Assembly: GCF_018918005.1 (NCBI RefSeq)
Contig: NZ_JAHLPR010000034.1
Location: 1 to 64,000, forward strand
Length of the DNA: 64,000 bases
Reading direction: 5' to 3'
Source: Paenibacillus sp. MSJ-34
GTDB taxonomy: Bacteria; Bacillota; Bacilli; Paenibacillales; Paenibacillaceae
The position numbers and the translations under genes are program-made. Under the pieces are notes generated by a model, which was given only the letters and a program-made list of their open reading frames with translations, was not told the DNA's origin and made no database searches. Shown here one piece after another: positions 52,139 to 61,350 of the stretch; position 1 is the first letter of the stretch, and each line of letters begins with the position of its first letter.

Positions 52139-52324
52139 CAAATATCCGGTTTCGAAAGGGCTTCCAACACTGCAAACGGCAGGGTTCGAAATGAATTGTG
52201 TGGAAATCTCGAAGAAAGTTGGCGGGGGATTTTACCAATCGTTGCATTAACTTTTGTTGCAATATTGAAACAGTTGGGTGGATACCGTGCTATTCCTTCA
52301 TATTGCTTCTACCGCCCCGGCGCC

Positions 52325-52520
52325 CAAGTTCGCGGACACAGGAGACGCTAATTGTGACAAACGACCCGATTTCGGCCAGTTTGCGGACAGACGATCCTTT
52401 ATTCGCGGCAAAAGCGTAAAAATAAGCCCTGCGACGAACGGATAACGGAACCAATGTCCGCCGAAACAGCGAATAAGCGGTTTTGACGCAAAATAACGGT
52501 CTTACGGTCCGGATCGCAAT
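52325..52520. repeat. Centre-symmetric intergenic element with 51-nt half-site spacing
   Basis: Direct GCGGACA at 52332 and 52383 (51 nt apart), then inverted TGTCCGC at 52455 and a degraded GGTCCGG at about 52507. Symmetric about 52422. No coding potential. It lies 3' of cobQ and upstream of lacI, directly beside the element at 52575. Confidence 0.7.
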
Positions 52521-52574
52521 TTCTCGATGCAATGCCAGTGCGATTTTATCGCGATTTCGAGGTGAAAATCGTGC

Positions 52575-52885
52575 AAATTGGTGTCAATTTCATAAGACCG
52601 CTGGCGGCTGACGACCCGTCGGGCGCGGTAACGAAACTGGAACACGTTAATAGCCTGTAAATCACCTTGTTGCTCGTGTAACGAAACGGGAACACGCTAA
52701 TGAGGGGAAATCGGCGGTAAAACCGCCGATTTCCAATGAATAACGATACGTACTTTCGTATAAATTTGGAACGTCTTCATTTTGAGCCCAATAAGGATCG
52801 TTAGTTTCGGTAGCGCCAAACCGGGAGTGTAAGTCCGCGCGGATCGCCTTCGAAATCGCGGGAGATATCCCCTTTTATATGCGCT
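52575..52885 (+). repeat. Dispersed centre-symmetric intergenic element, copy 3
   Basis: Diverged copy of the elements at 2108 and 12845. It is the best-preserved centre: GGAAATCGGCGGT-AAA-ACCGCCGATTTCC (52706-52734), a perfect 13-bp stem. Half-sites TAACGAAAC at 52629 and 52679 (50 nt apart), inverted TTTCGTA at 52754 and GTTTCGGTA at 52804. All centre on 52720. There is no U tract after the stem. It lies 40 nt after the cobQ stop. Confidence 0.88.
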
Positions 52886-52925
52886 TTCGCAGTTTATTCG
52901 ATTCATTCATGGCAGGATGCGTTCA

Positions 52926-54494
52926 CTATGCTTTGCGTATACCGATAATTTCATATATTTTTACCATATCGAGATGCTGGCGCACGGCTTCCGCGATCCG
53001 GTCGAAAGCAAGCTGCTGCCGATCGCGGTAGACGAACGGTTGCCCGGCAAGCTCCAGCCCTTTCTCTTCGCGTGCAAGATTCAACCATGTATGGCGAAAA
53101 CGGTCGTTATGAAAAATACCATGCAAATACGTGCCCCAAATCCGGCCGTCTTCCGAAACGGCGCCCTCCTGCGCCGGCGAATTCCCGGAACGGTCGATCA
53201 GCGCCATAAGCCGATGCATTCGCTCGTGTGCCGGAGCCGTCTGCCCCATATGAATTTCATAGCCGGCCACTTCGATTCCGTTCATGCGTGCCCAAGCCGG
53301 ATGACTGCAGGCGATTTCTCCGCTTGCCCGTTCCGTTCTTTTCTCCGGATAAAAAACCGTTTCGAGGGGCAAATAACCCAAACCTGCAACGTCTGCCGTT
53401 TCATCCGGATTTCCCGACTCGACGCCATGGGGATCGCGCAGCTTCCGTCCCAGCATTTGATAACCGCCGCAAATGCCGGCAAGCCGGCATCCCGCGGCGA
53501 CGCGGGCGGCAATCGCATCGTCAAGGCCGGCCGAGCGCAAATATTCGAGGTCGCCGAGCGTATTTTTCGTGCCGGGCAAAATGACGATGTCCGGCTCTCC
53601 CAATTCGGCCGCGGTTTGTACGTACCGCAGGCGCACATCCGGTTCCGCCGCAAACGGATCGAAGTCGGTAAAATTGGAGATGCGCGGATACCGGATCACC
53701 GCAATGTCCAGCACAGCGTCCTTACGCTTCGCATCCGCCGGATCTTGCCGGCGCACGAGCGCCATCGAGTCTTCCGCCTCGATATCGAGCTGCGGCAGAA
53801 AAGGCAGCACCCCGAGAACGGGGATGCCCGTCCTTTGTTCCAGCCAGTCCAGCCCCGGCTGCAGCAGCGTCTTGTCCCCGCGGAATTTATTGATAATAAA
53901 TCCTTTCACGCGGGCGCGCTCCTCCGGTTCCAACAGCTCGAGCGTGCCGACGATCGAGGCGAACACGCCCCCGCGATCGATATCCGCCACGAGCAGGACC
54001 GGCGCATCGGCCCAGGCGGCGAGCCGCATGTTCACGATATCCCTGTCCTTCAGATTGATCTCGGCCGGACTGCCCGCGCCCTCAATCACGATGACATCAT
54101 GCCGCGCGCGGAGCCGTTCCAGCGCATCGACGACAATTTGCTTCGCAAACGGCAAAAAGTCGCGCCGGTAATCTTGCGCGCTCAACTGCGCATAAGGCTT
54201 CCCGTGCACGACGATTTGCGCGTTCATCTCTTTCATCGGCTTGATCAGAATCGGATTCATATCCGTCGTCGCAGGTATTTCGCAAGCTTCCGCCTGCACG
54301 CCTTGCGCGCGCCCAATTTCTTTGCCGTCCAATGTGACGTAAGAATTGAGCGCCATGTTTTGCGATTTGTACGGGGCGACTTCCCAGCCGTCCTGTTTCA
54401 GCACGCGGCATAATGCCGTCGTCACTACGCTTTTGCCGACATCGGAAGCCGTGCCCTGCAGCATAATCGTCCTTGCTCTTCCCGTTTGCATCAT
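52926..54494 (-). CDS. cobQ: Cobyric acid synthase
   Basis: A 522-residue amidotransferase. N-terminal P-loop MLQGTASDVGKSVVTTALCR, synthetase part (PYKSQNMALNSYVTLDGKEI), and C-terminal class I glutaminase with the nucleophile Cys in LAGICGGYQMLG (about 340) and His in the C-terminal YLHGIFHN. Amidates four side chains of adenosylcobyrinate diamide. It is the last gene of the riboswitch-controlled operon. Confidence 0.95.
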   Translation of the reverse strand: MMQTGRARTIMLQGTASDVGKSVVTTALCRVLKQDGWEVAPYKSQNMALNSYVTLDGKEIGRAQGVQAEACEIPATTDMNPILIKPMKEMNAQIVVHGKPYAQLSAQDYRRDFLPFAKQIVVDALERLRARHDVIVIEGAGSPAEINLKDRDIVNMRLAAWADAPVLLVADIDRGGVFASIVGTLELLEPEERARVKGFIINKFRGDKTLLQPGLDWLEQRTGIPVLGVLPFLPQLDIEAEDSMALVRRQDPADAKRKDAVLDIAVIRYPRISNFTDFDPFAAEPDVRLRYVQTAAELGEPDIVILPGTKNTLGDLEYLRSAGLDDAIAARVAAGCRLAGICGGYQMLGRKLRDPHGVESGNPDETADVAGLGYLPLETVFYPEKRTERASGEIACSHPAWARMNGIEVAGYEIHMGQTAPAHERMHRLMALIDRSGNSPAQEGAVSEDGRIWGTYLHGIFHNDRFRHTWLNLAREEKGLELAGQPFVYRDRQQLAFDRIAEAVRQHLDMVKIYEIIGIRKA

Positions 54495-54524
54495 CGCGAT
54501 CCATATACCTCCCGTTCATCCGGC

Positions 54525-55346
54525 TCAAAGCGCAAATTGATGGCCGATAACGGCCAACGCGACCAACAGCGCCGTTTCCAGCCATTCGTTTAGCGCGCCG
54601 TACGTATCCCCCGTCAGACCGCCCAGCTTGCGGGCGATATAAGACGCGGCCAACCAGCCGAGCAGCAGCGCGCCGGCGCCCATGAGAAGCGGCATGGCGG
54701 GTTCGATCGGGCGGATCGGCTCGCCGGAGCCGCCGGAACCCGCCCATAAACCTAAAGCCGCAATAACGATCGATACGGCCGCAGCCGTCGCGGTCGCCGC
54801 AGCCGCATGCCGGGCGCCCGCTTGCTTGAAATAGCTGCCGAGGCCCGAATCTTGGCGCGCATACGGCCAACGGACGATCGCAACGACCATAAACCACCGG
54901 CTCCAAACGAACGGCAGCGCCACATACCATAGCCAATGACCCTGTTCCAGCAGCGTATATATCGCCGCGCCTTTGATCATGAGCGTCAATACGCACACGA
55001 TCACGCCCATCGCGCCGACGCGGCTGTCTTTCATAATGTCCAGCATTTGCTCGCGCGGCCGATGGCTTAACAAGCCGTCCGCCGTATCCATGAGCCCGTC
55101 CAAATGCAGCGCGCCGGTCAACATGACCGCGAATGCGAGCGACAGCGCCGCGGCGAGCGCGGGCGGAACGGCGAAACCTGCCGCGAACCCGGCTGCGTAC
55201 AACAACCCGCCCAGCGCCGCGCCGACGAGAGGATAGAACGCGACGCTGCGTACAAACACTTCTTTCGTATAATTCACACGCACCGGGAACGGAATCCGGC
55301 TCAAAAATTGAAACGCCGCCGCTAACGCCTCCCATTGCCGTTTCAT
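54525..55346 (-). CDS. cobS: Cobalamin synthase (adenosylcobinamide-GDP ribazoletransferase)
   Basis: A 273-residue membrane protein, about seven helices. Motif GALHLDGLMDTADGLLSHRPREQMLDIMKDSRVG is the CobS Mg-binding D-x-x-D. Joins adenosylcobinamide-GDP with alpha-ribazole(-phosphate). Its ATG overlaps the cobU stop (ATGA, 4 nt). Confidence 0.94.
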   Translation of the reverse strand: MKRQWEALAAAFQFLSRIPFPVRVNYTKEVFVRSVAFYPLVGAALGGLLYAAGFAAGFAVPPALAAALSLAFAVMLTGALHLDGLMDTADGLLSHRPREQMLDIMKDSRVGAMGVIVCVLTLMIKGAAIYTLLEQGHWLWYVALPFVWSRWFMVVAIVRWPYARQDSGLGSYFKQAGARHAAAATATAAAVSIVIAALGLWAGSGGSGEPIRPIEPAMPLLMGAGALLLGWLAASYIARKLGGLTGDTYGALNEWLETALLVALAVIGHQFAL

Positions 55347-55948
55347 AATCGATACGCCCTGCTCTTAAGCTCGATCGGAATGCCGGCCGTCACCAGGAAA
55401 ACTTGATCGCACAGAGCGGCAAGCTTCTGGTTCATCGAACCCGCCAAATCGCGGTATACGCGGCCTAGCGGGTACTCCGGCACGATTCCGTCGCCCACTT
55501 CGTTCGTTACGAAGACGAGCGGTCCGGCGTACGCCGCCGCCGCGGCAACGAGCGCGTCGATTTGTTCGGCAACCGCGTCGGCCGCCGCGTTCCAATTCCC
55601 GTCCGAATCCGCGCGCAGCAGCCAATTCGAGAGCCATAGCGTCAAACAATCGACCAGCACAACGCGCGCTTCGGAACTTCCCGGCGCTGCCGCCGGCGGG
55701 ATGCCCGCATCGATCCGCTTGGACCATTGCTCCAATAGGCCGGACACTCCATACGGTTCCTCAATCGTCTCCCATGCGTATTCCGCCCGCTCCCGCTGCA
55801 AACGGTGCAGCCGGACCCGTTCGCGCATTTCCTCATCGTAGATTTGCGAAGTGGCAACATACACGCCGGAAGGGGCCAGCGTCATGCATAACCGTTCGGC
55901 AAAACGGCTTTTGCCGCTGCGCGCCCCTCCCGTCACTAGAATTGGCAT
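55343..55948 (-). CDS. cobU: Adenosylcobinamide kinase / guanylyltransferase
   Basis: A 201-residue protein with Walker A GGARSGKSRFAERL at the start, KRIDAGIPPA and the Walker B strand VLVDCLTLWLSNWL, as in CobU. Bifunctional: phosphorylates adenosylcobinamide and attaches GMP. GGGGGAG lies upstream of ATG 55948. It overlaps cobS by 4 nt. Confidence 0.93.
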   Translation of the reverse strand: MPILVTGGARSGKSRFAERLCMTLAPSGVYVATSQIYDEEMRERVRLHRLQRERAEYAWETIEEPYGVSGLLEQWSKRIDAGIPPAAAPGSSEARVVLVDCLTLWLSNWLLRADSDGNWNAAADAVAEQIDALVAAAAAYAGPLVFVTNEVGDGIVPEYPLGRVYRDLAGSMNQKLAALCDQVFLVTAGIPIELKSRAYRL

Positions 55949-55961
55949 GCTCTACTCCCCC

Positions 55962-57029
55962 TTATTGCGATTCGCCGCCGGACGATACGCCGGCGCTTGC
56001 AAACGTCGCCATCTCGCGCATGATTTTCACGGCCGCGTCGATGAGCGTAAATGCAAGTACGGCTCCCGTCCCTTCCCCGAGCCGCATATCCAGCTGCAGC
56101 AGCGGCGTCAGCCCTAGCTCGTCCAACAACGCTTCGTGACCTTGCTCTTGGGACAGATGCGAGCCGATCATATAGCCGGCAGACAGCGGGGCCAGCCGCG
56201 CCGCGACCAATGCGGCCGCGGAGGAAATAAAACCGTCGATGACGACCGGGCAACGATGCTTTGCGGCGCCGAGAATGACGCCGACCAAGCCGGCGATTTC
56301 CAGGCCGCCTACCTTCGCCAGCACATCGAGCGCATCCGCGGCGTTCGGCCGGTTTACGGCAATGGCTTTGCTTACGACTTCGCGCTTATGCGCCATCTTC
56401 GCGTCGTCGATGCCGGTGCCGCGCCCGACGGTTCTATCCGGCGCCATGCCTGACAATACGGACAATATGGCGGCGCTGGCCGTCGTATTGCCGATGCCCA
56501 TCTCGCCCGTCGCGAACATCCGGTATCCGTCGTTCACATATTGTTCGACGATATCCGCGCCGACCAGTATCGCTTGCAGCGCCTCCTCCCGGCTCATCGC
56601 CGGCCCTTTCGCCATATTCGCCGTCCCTTTGCGGACTTTGCGCGACACTAGCTGCGGATGCTCCAAATCGCCGTTCACGCCGATATCGACGCAAACGACT
56701 TCCGCCCCCGCCTGCCGGGCGAGCACGTTTACCGCCGCTCCGCCCGCCACAAAGTTCATAACCATTTGCGGCGTAACCGCGGCGGGAAATGCGCTCACGC
56801 CTTCCTCGCATACGCCGTGATCCCCCGCCATGACGATGACGGCTTTTTTCCCAAACTCGGGTTTCGCTTCTCCGGTCATGCCGGCAAGCTGTGCGGCGAT
56901 CGCCTCCAATTTGCCCAAGCTTCCCGGCGGTTTCGTCAACTGATCCAAATGGTTCCGCGCCTGCTCCTCCGCTTCGCCGTCCAACGGCTCGATGCCGGCG
57001 CACAGCTCAGTGAATCGATGTAACATCAT
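55962..57029 (-). CDS. cobT: Nicotinate-nucleotide--DMB phosphoribosyltransferase
   Basis: About 355 residues from ATG 57029 (GGAGGTCGGG upstream; the next ATG is 3 nt later). GSLGKLEAIAAQLAGMTGE opening; GMGNTTASAAIL in the middle carries the catalytic region; the Glu near the C-terminus in MRLGEGTGAVLA matches the catalytic base. Makes alpha-ribazole phosphate for the lower ligand. Overlaps the end of btuD by 23 nt. Confidence 0.93.
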   Translation of the reverse strand: MMLHRFTELCAGIEPLDGEAEEQARNHLDQLTKPPGSLGKLEAIAAQLAGMTGEAKPEFGKKAVIVMAGDHGVCEEGVSAFPAAVTPQMVMNFVAGGAAVNVLARQAGAEVVCVDIGVNGDLEHPQLVSRKVRKGTANMAKGPAMSREEALQAILVGADIVEQYVNDGYRMFATGEMGIGNTTASAAILSVLSGMAPDRTVGRGTGIDDAKMAHKREVVSKAIAVNRPNAADALDVLAKVGGLEIAGLVGVILGAAKHRCPVVIDGFISSAAALVAARLAPLSAGYMIGSHLSQEQGHEALLDELGLTPLLQLDMRLGEGTGAVLAFTLIDAAVKIMREMATFASAGVSSGGESQ

Positions 57030-57837
57030 CCCGACCTCCTCCGAATGTTTTCTCTTGTTGCCCGTCTTCCGGCTGCAGCAAAATTTGGGGCGCACGATTG
57101 AGCGGATGGGAGATCACGATCGGATCGACCCCGAATACTTGCCTAATTCGTTCTTTACGAATAATTTCATCCGGCGCGCCGTCGGCAAGAAGTTTTCCTT
57201 CATGCAGCAGAAGCAGCCTGTCGCAATATTGCGCCGCCAAATTGAGATCATGCAGCACGGCGATGACCGTCAACCCGCATTCCCGCTGCCATGAGCGAAC
57301 ATAGTCCATAAATTGGATTTGATAATGAATGTCCAAATACGTTGTCGGTTCGTCCAGCAGCAACACTTCGGGCTCTTGCGCCATCACTTTGCCGAGCGCC
57401 GCCCGCTGCCGCTGGCCCCCGCTTAACTCGTCCAGCGTGCGGTGCACGATTCCGTCCAAATTCAATCGCTGCGTGATCGCGGACAATAACGGTTCCGCAT
57501 CGCGCGAATCTTGGCCGAGCCAATTCTGAAACGGAAAGCGGCCCATTTCCATCACTTCCCGCACCGTATACCCGATCGGCGGCAGCGCGTCCTGCTGCAG
57601 GACGGCAAGGATGCGGGACAGCTCCTTGCGGGAATAGGAGGCCACGTCTTTTCCCATCACTTCAATCGTGCCCGAGGTCGCCGCCTCCACCCCCGACAGC
57701 AAGTGCAGCAGCGTCGATTTGCCGCTGCCGTTCGGTCCGATAATGCCGAGCCACTCGCCGCGCGCCGCAGAAAAACAGATGTCGCGCAGCACCGTCGTAT
57801 CGTCGTACCGTTTCGCCACGTTTTCGACACGAATCAC
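57007..57837 (-). CDS. btuD: Cobalamin/cobinamide ABC importer ATPase
   Basis: A 276-residue ABC ATPase with Walker A GPNGSGKST, signature LSGGQRQRAALGKVM, Walker B LLLDEPTTYLD and VLHDLNLAAQYCD. This is the FepC/BtuD class used with FecCD permeases. It powers uptake of corrinoids; cobinamide uptake would feed the salvage genes. Separated from btuC by 6 nt. Confidence 0.88.
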   Translation of the reverse strand: MIRVENVAKRYDDTTVLRDICFSAARGEWLGIIGPNGSGKSTLLHLLSGVEAATSGTIEVMGKDVASYSRKELSRILAVLQQDALPPIGYTVREVMEMGRFPFQNWLGQDSRDAEPLLSAITQRLNLDGIVHRTLDELSGGQRQRAALGKVMAQEPEVLLLDEPTTYLDIHYQIQFMDYVRSWQRECGLTVIAVLHDLNLAAQYCDRLLLLHEGKLLADGAPDEIIRKERIRQVFGVDPIVISHPLNRAPQILLQPEDGQQEKTFGGGRDDVTSIH

Positions 57838-57843
57838 AACGCT

Positions 57844-58881
57844 TCAGCTCCTCCGCAATTTTTTGTTCCGATGCAGCAAATAAGCGAAGAACGGCGCCCC
57901 GACGAAGGCGGTTACGACGCCGAGCGGAATTTCCGTCGGCGCCAGCACCGATCTGGCCGCGGTATCCGCCCATACCATGAAGATGCCGCCGCCGATGGCG
58001 GACAACGGCACGATCAGCCGGTAGTCCGGCCCGACAAGGAGCCTGACCATATGCGGGACGACCAGCCCGACAAAGCCGATGACTCCCGCTACCGATACCG
58101 CCGCCGCCGTCATGAGCGTAGCGGTCAGCAGCACGATCGTCTTTGTCCGCTCGACATGCAGTCCAAGGTGGGCGGCCTGCCGCTCCCCTAGCGCCAAAAT
58201 GTTCAGCGGCCTCATGTACCGGATCAGCACGATCCAGCCGATCAACAAATACGGAGTCAACACGGCGACATACGGCCAACCGCGCAGCGCCAAGCTGCCC
58301 ATCGTCCAGAACAAAATATCGTTCACCGTCTGCTTGGACATCGCCACGAGAAAGGAAACGACCGCACCCAGAAACGCTTGCATTACAACGCCGGATAAAA
58401 TTAACGTTTCGGTTGGAATTTTGCCTTCCCGCTGCGCCATACGCAGTACGATCCACAACGTGATCGAGCCGGTCGTAAAAGCGACGAGAGGAATCGTCCA
58501 TTGCCCGGCAAACGAATACTGCATCCCGAAATAAATTAAGAAAGCCGCCCCGACCGAAGCGCCGGACGATACGCCGAGCGTAAAAGGATCGGCGAGCGGA
58601 TTCCGCAGCACCCCTTGAAACGCCGCACCGGCCAGCGACAGCGATGCGCCGACCAGCATGCCGAGGACGATGCGCGGCAACCGGACCTTCACCATGATCT
58701 GTTCCGCGGAATCGGTCCACGTCTGCGGAATCGAATCCCCGACCCATGGAATCCGATGAAGCACAATCGCCGTAATATCCCGCACCGGCACTTGCACCGA
58801 ACCGATCGCAATACAGACCACAATGGACAAAAGGAGGAGCAAACCTCCGGCTCCTCCCCACACTAGCAGTTTCGTTTTCAT
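57844..58881 (-). CDS. btuC: Cobalamin/cobinamide ABC importer permease
   Basis: A 345-residue FecCD-type permease with about ten helices, the typical LGMLVGASLSLAGAAFQGVLRNPLADPFTLGVSSGAS signature, and GFVGLVVPHMVRLLVGPDYR near the C-terminus. Stop of btuF and start of btuC are adjacent. Confidence 0.9.
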   Translation of the reverse strand: MKTKLLVWGGAGGLLLLLSIVVCIAIGSVQVPVRDITAIVLHRIPWVGDSIPQTWTDSAEQIMVKVRLPRIVLGMLVGASLSLAGAAFQGVLRNPLADPFTLGVSSGASVGAAFLIYFGMQYSFAGQWTIPLVAFTTGSITLWIVLRMAQREGKIPTETLILSGVVMQAFLGAVVSFLVAMSKQTVNDILFWTMGSLALRGWPYVAVLTPYLLIGWIVLIRYMRPLNILALGERQAAHLGLHVERTKTIVLLTATLMTAAAVSVAGVIGFVGLVVPHMVRLLVGPDYRLIVPLSAIGGGIFMVWADTAARSVLAPTEIPLGVVTAFVGAPFFAYLLHRNKKLRRS

Positions 58882-59913
58882 TTATTTCACCAAATCGGGA
58901 TAGATGCCTTTCGCCATTTCAAGCAACCCTTCCGTTAGCCGCGGTCCCGGTCTGCTGAGCGTATTGTCGTCCAAACCGACGACGCGGTTTTCTTTGATCG
59001 CTGTTATTTTATCCCAGCCGCTGCGTCCGCGAATGATCTCTTCCAGCGGTTTCTTCGTATCGAAATCGACCAATTCCTTCGCGTACAGGATGACGTCCGG
59101 ATCGGCCTGAATAATATTTTCCTCGCTAATTTTGCTCCAGCCTGTAATATCGGAAGCGACGTTCACGCCGCCGGAAATCGTGATGAGTTCGTCCATAAAT
59201 TCGCCCTTACCGACGGTATAGCCCGGAGAAAACTCGACATACACCTTCTTCTTCTCCTCCGGCTTCAAGTCCTTCACCGCTTCGACGACCCGGTCGCGAT
59301 CCGCCTTCATCCGGTCGGTCACTTGTTTCGCCTGTTCCTGCCGGTCCGTGATCTGCCCGTACAATTCGATATTGGCGATGACATCGTCCAACGTTTTCGG
59401 CTCGACTTTGAAAATGTTAATGCCGAGGCTGCGCAATTTTTCCACCGTATCGGCTTTCATCGAGATCCCGGTAAACACGATATCCGCTTGCGCGGCGATC
59501 AGCGACTCTTCGTTCGGTTTCGTAATGCCGCCCATTTTCGGTTTGGACAGCGCCGCCTCCGGGTAGTCGTCGTAATCGGAGACGCCGACGATTTGCTCGT
59601 CAAGCCCTAATGCGAATAACGACTCCGTTTCGGCAGGCGATACGGAAACGATTTTTTCCGGCGCCTTGTCGAAAGTAAATTCATGCCCGGTCGCATCCTT
59701 GACCGTCAGCGGATATTGCGTTTTTAAATCCGCCTGGCCGGACTCCGTCTTGCCGTCCGTCTGTTCTTGCCCTTGGGCCTGTCCTTGTTCGAGCCCGGCA
59801 TTCGTTTCATCCGCCGCCGTTTGCGGACCGTTCGAACCGCATGCGCTAAGCGCGAATGCGAGCGTGAACGCCAGCATCCAGGCTGCGATTCGTTTGAAGC
59901 TGTTTGTCATTTC
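58882..59913 (-). CDS. btuF: Cobalamin/cobinamide-binding lipoprotein
   Basis: A 343-residue protein from ATG 59913 (GAGGAGAGG upstream). Lipobox LSAC at about 22-25, Gln/Glu-rich linker, then a BtuF/FhuD-type fold with two lobes (EKIVSVSPAETESLFALGLDEQIVGVSDY, ADPDVILYAKELVDF). First gene of the riboswitch operon, so its substrate is inferred as a corrinoid rather than iron. Confidence 0.88.
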   Translation of the reverse strand, partial: EMTNSFKRIAAWMLAFTLAFALSACGSNGPQTAADETNAGLEQGQAQGQEQTDGKTESGQADLKTQYPLTVKDATGHEFTFDKAPEKIVSVSPAETESLFALGLDEQIVGVSDYDDYPEAALSKPKMGGITKPNEESLIAAQADIVFTGISMKADTVEKLRSLGINIFKVEPKTLDDVIANIELYGQITDRQEQAKQVTDRMKADRDRVVEAVKDLKPEEKKKVYVEFSPGYTVGKGEFMDELITISGGVNVASDITGWSKISEENIIQADPDVILYAKELVDFDTKKPLEEIIRGRSGWDKITAIKENRVVGLDDNTLSRPGPRLTEGLLEMAKGIYPDLVK

Positions 59914-59998
59914 GTTCCTCTCCTCCACCTAGTAACGATTCCGAAGAATGCTTGACGCGAATACCCATTACGGACATACCGACGGCATCAACAAGAAA

Positions 59999-60020
59999 AC
60001 CCCGATCCTGGGATCGAGGT
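59999..60020 (-). terminator. Terminator of the riboswitch expression platform
   Basis: On the minus strand ACCTCGATC-CCAG-GATCGGGGT forms a 9-bp stem (one G-T pair) followed by TTTTCTTG. It sits between the aptamer and the btuF start, the place expected for ligand-controlled termination. Confidence 0.8.
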
Positions 60021-60097
60021 ACGTCGAATTCGAAAGCAACATTAGCGTGATGCTCCAAATTAGCGCAATCCTTTCCTCGAAGGATTTGTAAGTCGCA

Positions 60098-60290
60098 CCC
60101 ATAGGCAGGTCTCCTGACTTGCGGGTTACTATTTTCTCGCCTTCCCATCCGAATAAGGACAGTGGCCGTTGTGAGAAAATCCCCGGTTTACAGTGGCGGG
60201 ACCGTGCCGGATTTGCACCGGCTTCCCTTTTAACCTTGCAATCTCGCTCCGTACGAAACGGCAAGGACCCATCGGTATTGTATTCAATTC
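60098..60290 (-). promoter_or_regulatory. Cobalamin (AdoCbl) riboswitch
   Basis: Minus-strand sequence contains the conserved AAAAGGGAAGCCGGTGCAAA region, CCGGCACGGTCCCGCCACTG and the B12 box AGTCAGGAGACCTGCC (60117-60102). Size and order fit an adenosylcobalamin-sensing aptamer. It controls the btuFCD-cobTUS-cobQ operon; bound cobalamin should promote the terminator at 60020. The 5' boundary is approximate. The separate upstream genes cobD-cbiZ-cbiB are not under it. Confidence 0.95.
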
Positions 60291-60319
60291 TATCTTTCAA
60301 GCGATTCGTCTCAGTGTTG

Positions 60320-60348
60320 ATTATATGGGAAAACCCCCGGCTTTACAA
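60320..60348 (-). promoter_or_regulatory. Promoter of the riboswitch operon
   Basis: On the minus strand TTGTAA (60348-60343), 17-nt spacer, TATAAT (60325-60320), just upstream of the aptamer and downstream of the cbiB stop at 60385. It makes the btu-cob genes independently transcribed from cobD-cbiZ-cbiB. Confidence 0.75.
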
Positions 60349-60384
60349 CCTGTTTGCAAAAATATCACACCTTGAGCCGCGCTT

Positions 60385-61350
60385 CTACCGAAGCAGGTCA
60401 AGGCCAAGCAACGCCGCCGCGCATACTAAGGCGAACAACGTCGCAACGTCCAGCATGAGCCGCGCCGCCTTGCGAATATGATCCGCCCGAAGCGGATGAA
60501 CCGGATCGCCCATGTAGGCCCGAAACGAAGCGACGCCTTTGTACATGTTCAAGCCTCCGAGCCTTACCCCGAGCGCTCCCGCGACCGCCGACTCGGGCCA
60601 TCCGCTGTTCGGGCTCGGATGGAGGTTCGCGTCGCGGCGGACGGTGCGCCAAGCGCGCGCGGCGTCGAGACGGCGCAAGAAGGCGGCCAGCGTAAGCAGT
60701 ACCGCCGTGAGACGGGCCGGTATCCAGTTCGCGATATCGTCAAGCCGGGCCGATGCCCAGCCCAGATGCAAATATTTATCGTTTTTATATCCGACCATCG
60801 AGTCGAGCGTATTGACGGCCCGATAGGCCATCGCCAGCGGCGCGCCCCCGATGGCGGCATAGAACAGCGGGGAGACGATCGCATCGACGATGTTCTCGGC
60901 GACCGTTTCCACGGTGCCGCGCACGATCTCCGGCTCGTCCAGCTTCCCCGTGTCGCGGCCCACGATCATGCCGAGCGAACGGCGCGCTTCGGGCAAGCGG
61001 CCGGAAGCCAAGTGCCGGTATACCTCCATCCCGGCGTCCTTGAGCCCTTTGGCGGCGATCGTCGTGGAGATGAGCCATGCCTCCGCTCCCCAGGCCAGCC
61101 AAGGATGAATGCGCGCCAGCAAGGCGAGAACGAGCCAGACGATGGCGAACGAACCGCCCGCGAGCAGCAGCGGCAGCAGCATGCCTGCAAGCTTCAGCTG
61201 CCGGCCGGGCCCGGCGAAACGGCGAATCGCCCTCTCGACCGCAACGATCGCTTTGCCCATCCATACGACAGGATGGGGAAGCCGCCTTGGATCGCCCACG
61301 ATACGGTCGACGATGTAGGCTACTACCAACAATATTGCCCGGATCGCCAT
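60385..61350 (-). CDS. cbiB: Adenosylcobinamide-phosphate synthase
   Basis: A 321-residue membrane protein. Opening AYIVDRIVGDPRRLPHPVVWMGKAI is the CbiB/CobD signature; also VRGTVETVAENIVDAIVSPLFYA and GGLNMYKGVASFRAYMGDP. Attaches aminopropanol phosphate (made by CobD) to adenosylcobyrate. It begins immediately after the cbiZ stop. Confidence 0.93.
   Translation of the reverse strand: MAIRAILLVVAYIVDRIVGDPRRLPHPVVWMGKAIVAVERAIRRFAGPGRQLKLAGMLLPLLLAGGSFAIVWLVLALLARIHPWLAWGAEAWLISTTIAAKGLKDAGMEVYRHLASGRLPEARRSLGMIVGRDTGKLDEPEIVRGTVETVAENIVDAIVSPLFYAAIGGAPLAMAYRAVNTLDSMVGYKNDKYLHLGWASARLDDIANWIPARLTAVLLTLAAFLRRLDAARAWRTVRRDANLHPSPNSGWPESAVAGALGVRLGGLNMYKGVASFRAYMGDPVHPLRADHIRKAARLMLDVATLFALVCAAALLGLDLLR

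Noticed and set aside
52917-54413. Plus-strand open frame of 498 codons opposite cobQ
   Set aside because: No ribosome binding site or family; cobQ motifs on the minus strand are complete.
59968-60300. Open frame over the riboswitch region
   Set aside because: The sequence is the B12 aptamer and its expression platform; no protein-like character.
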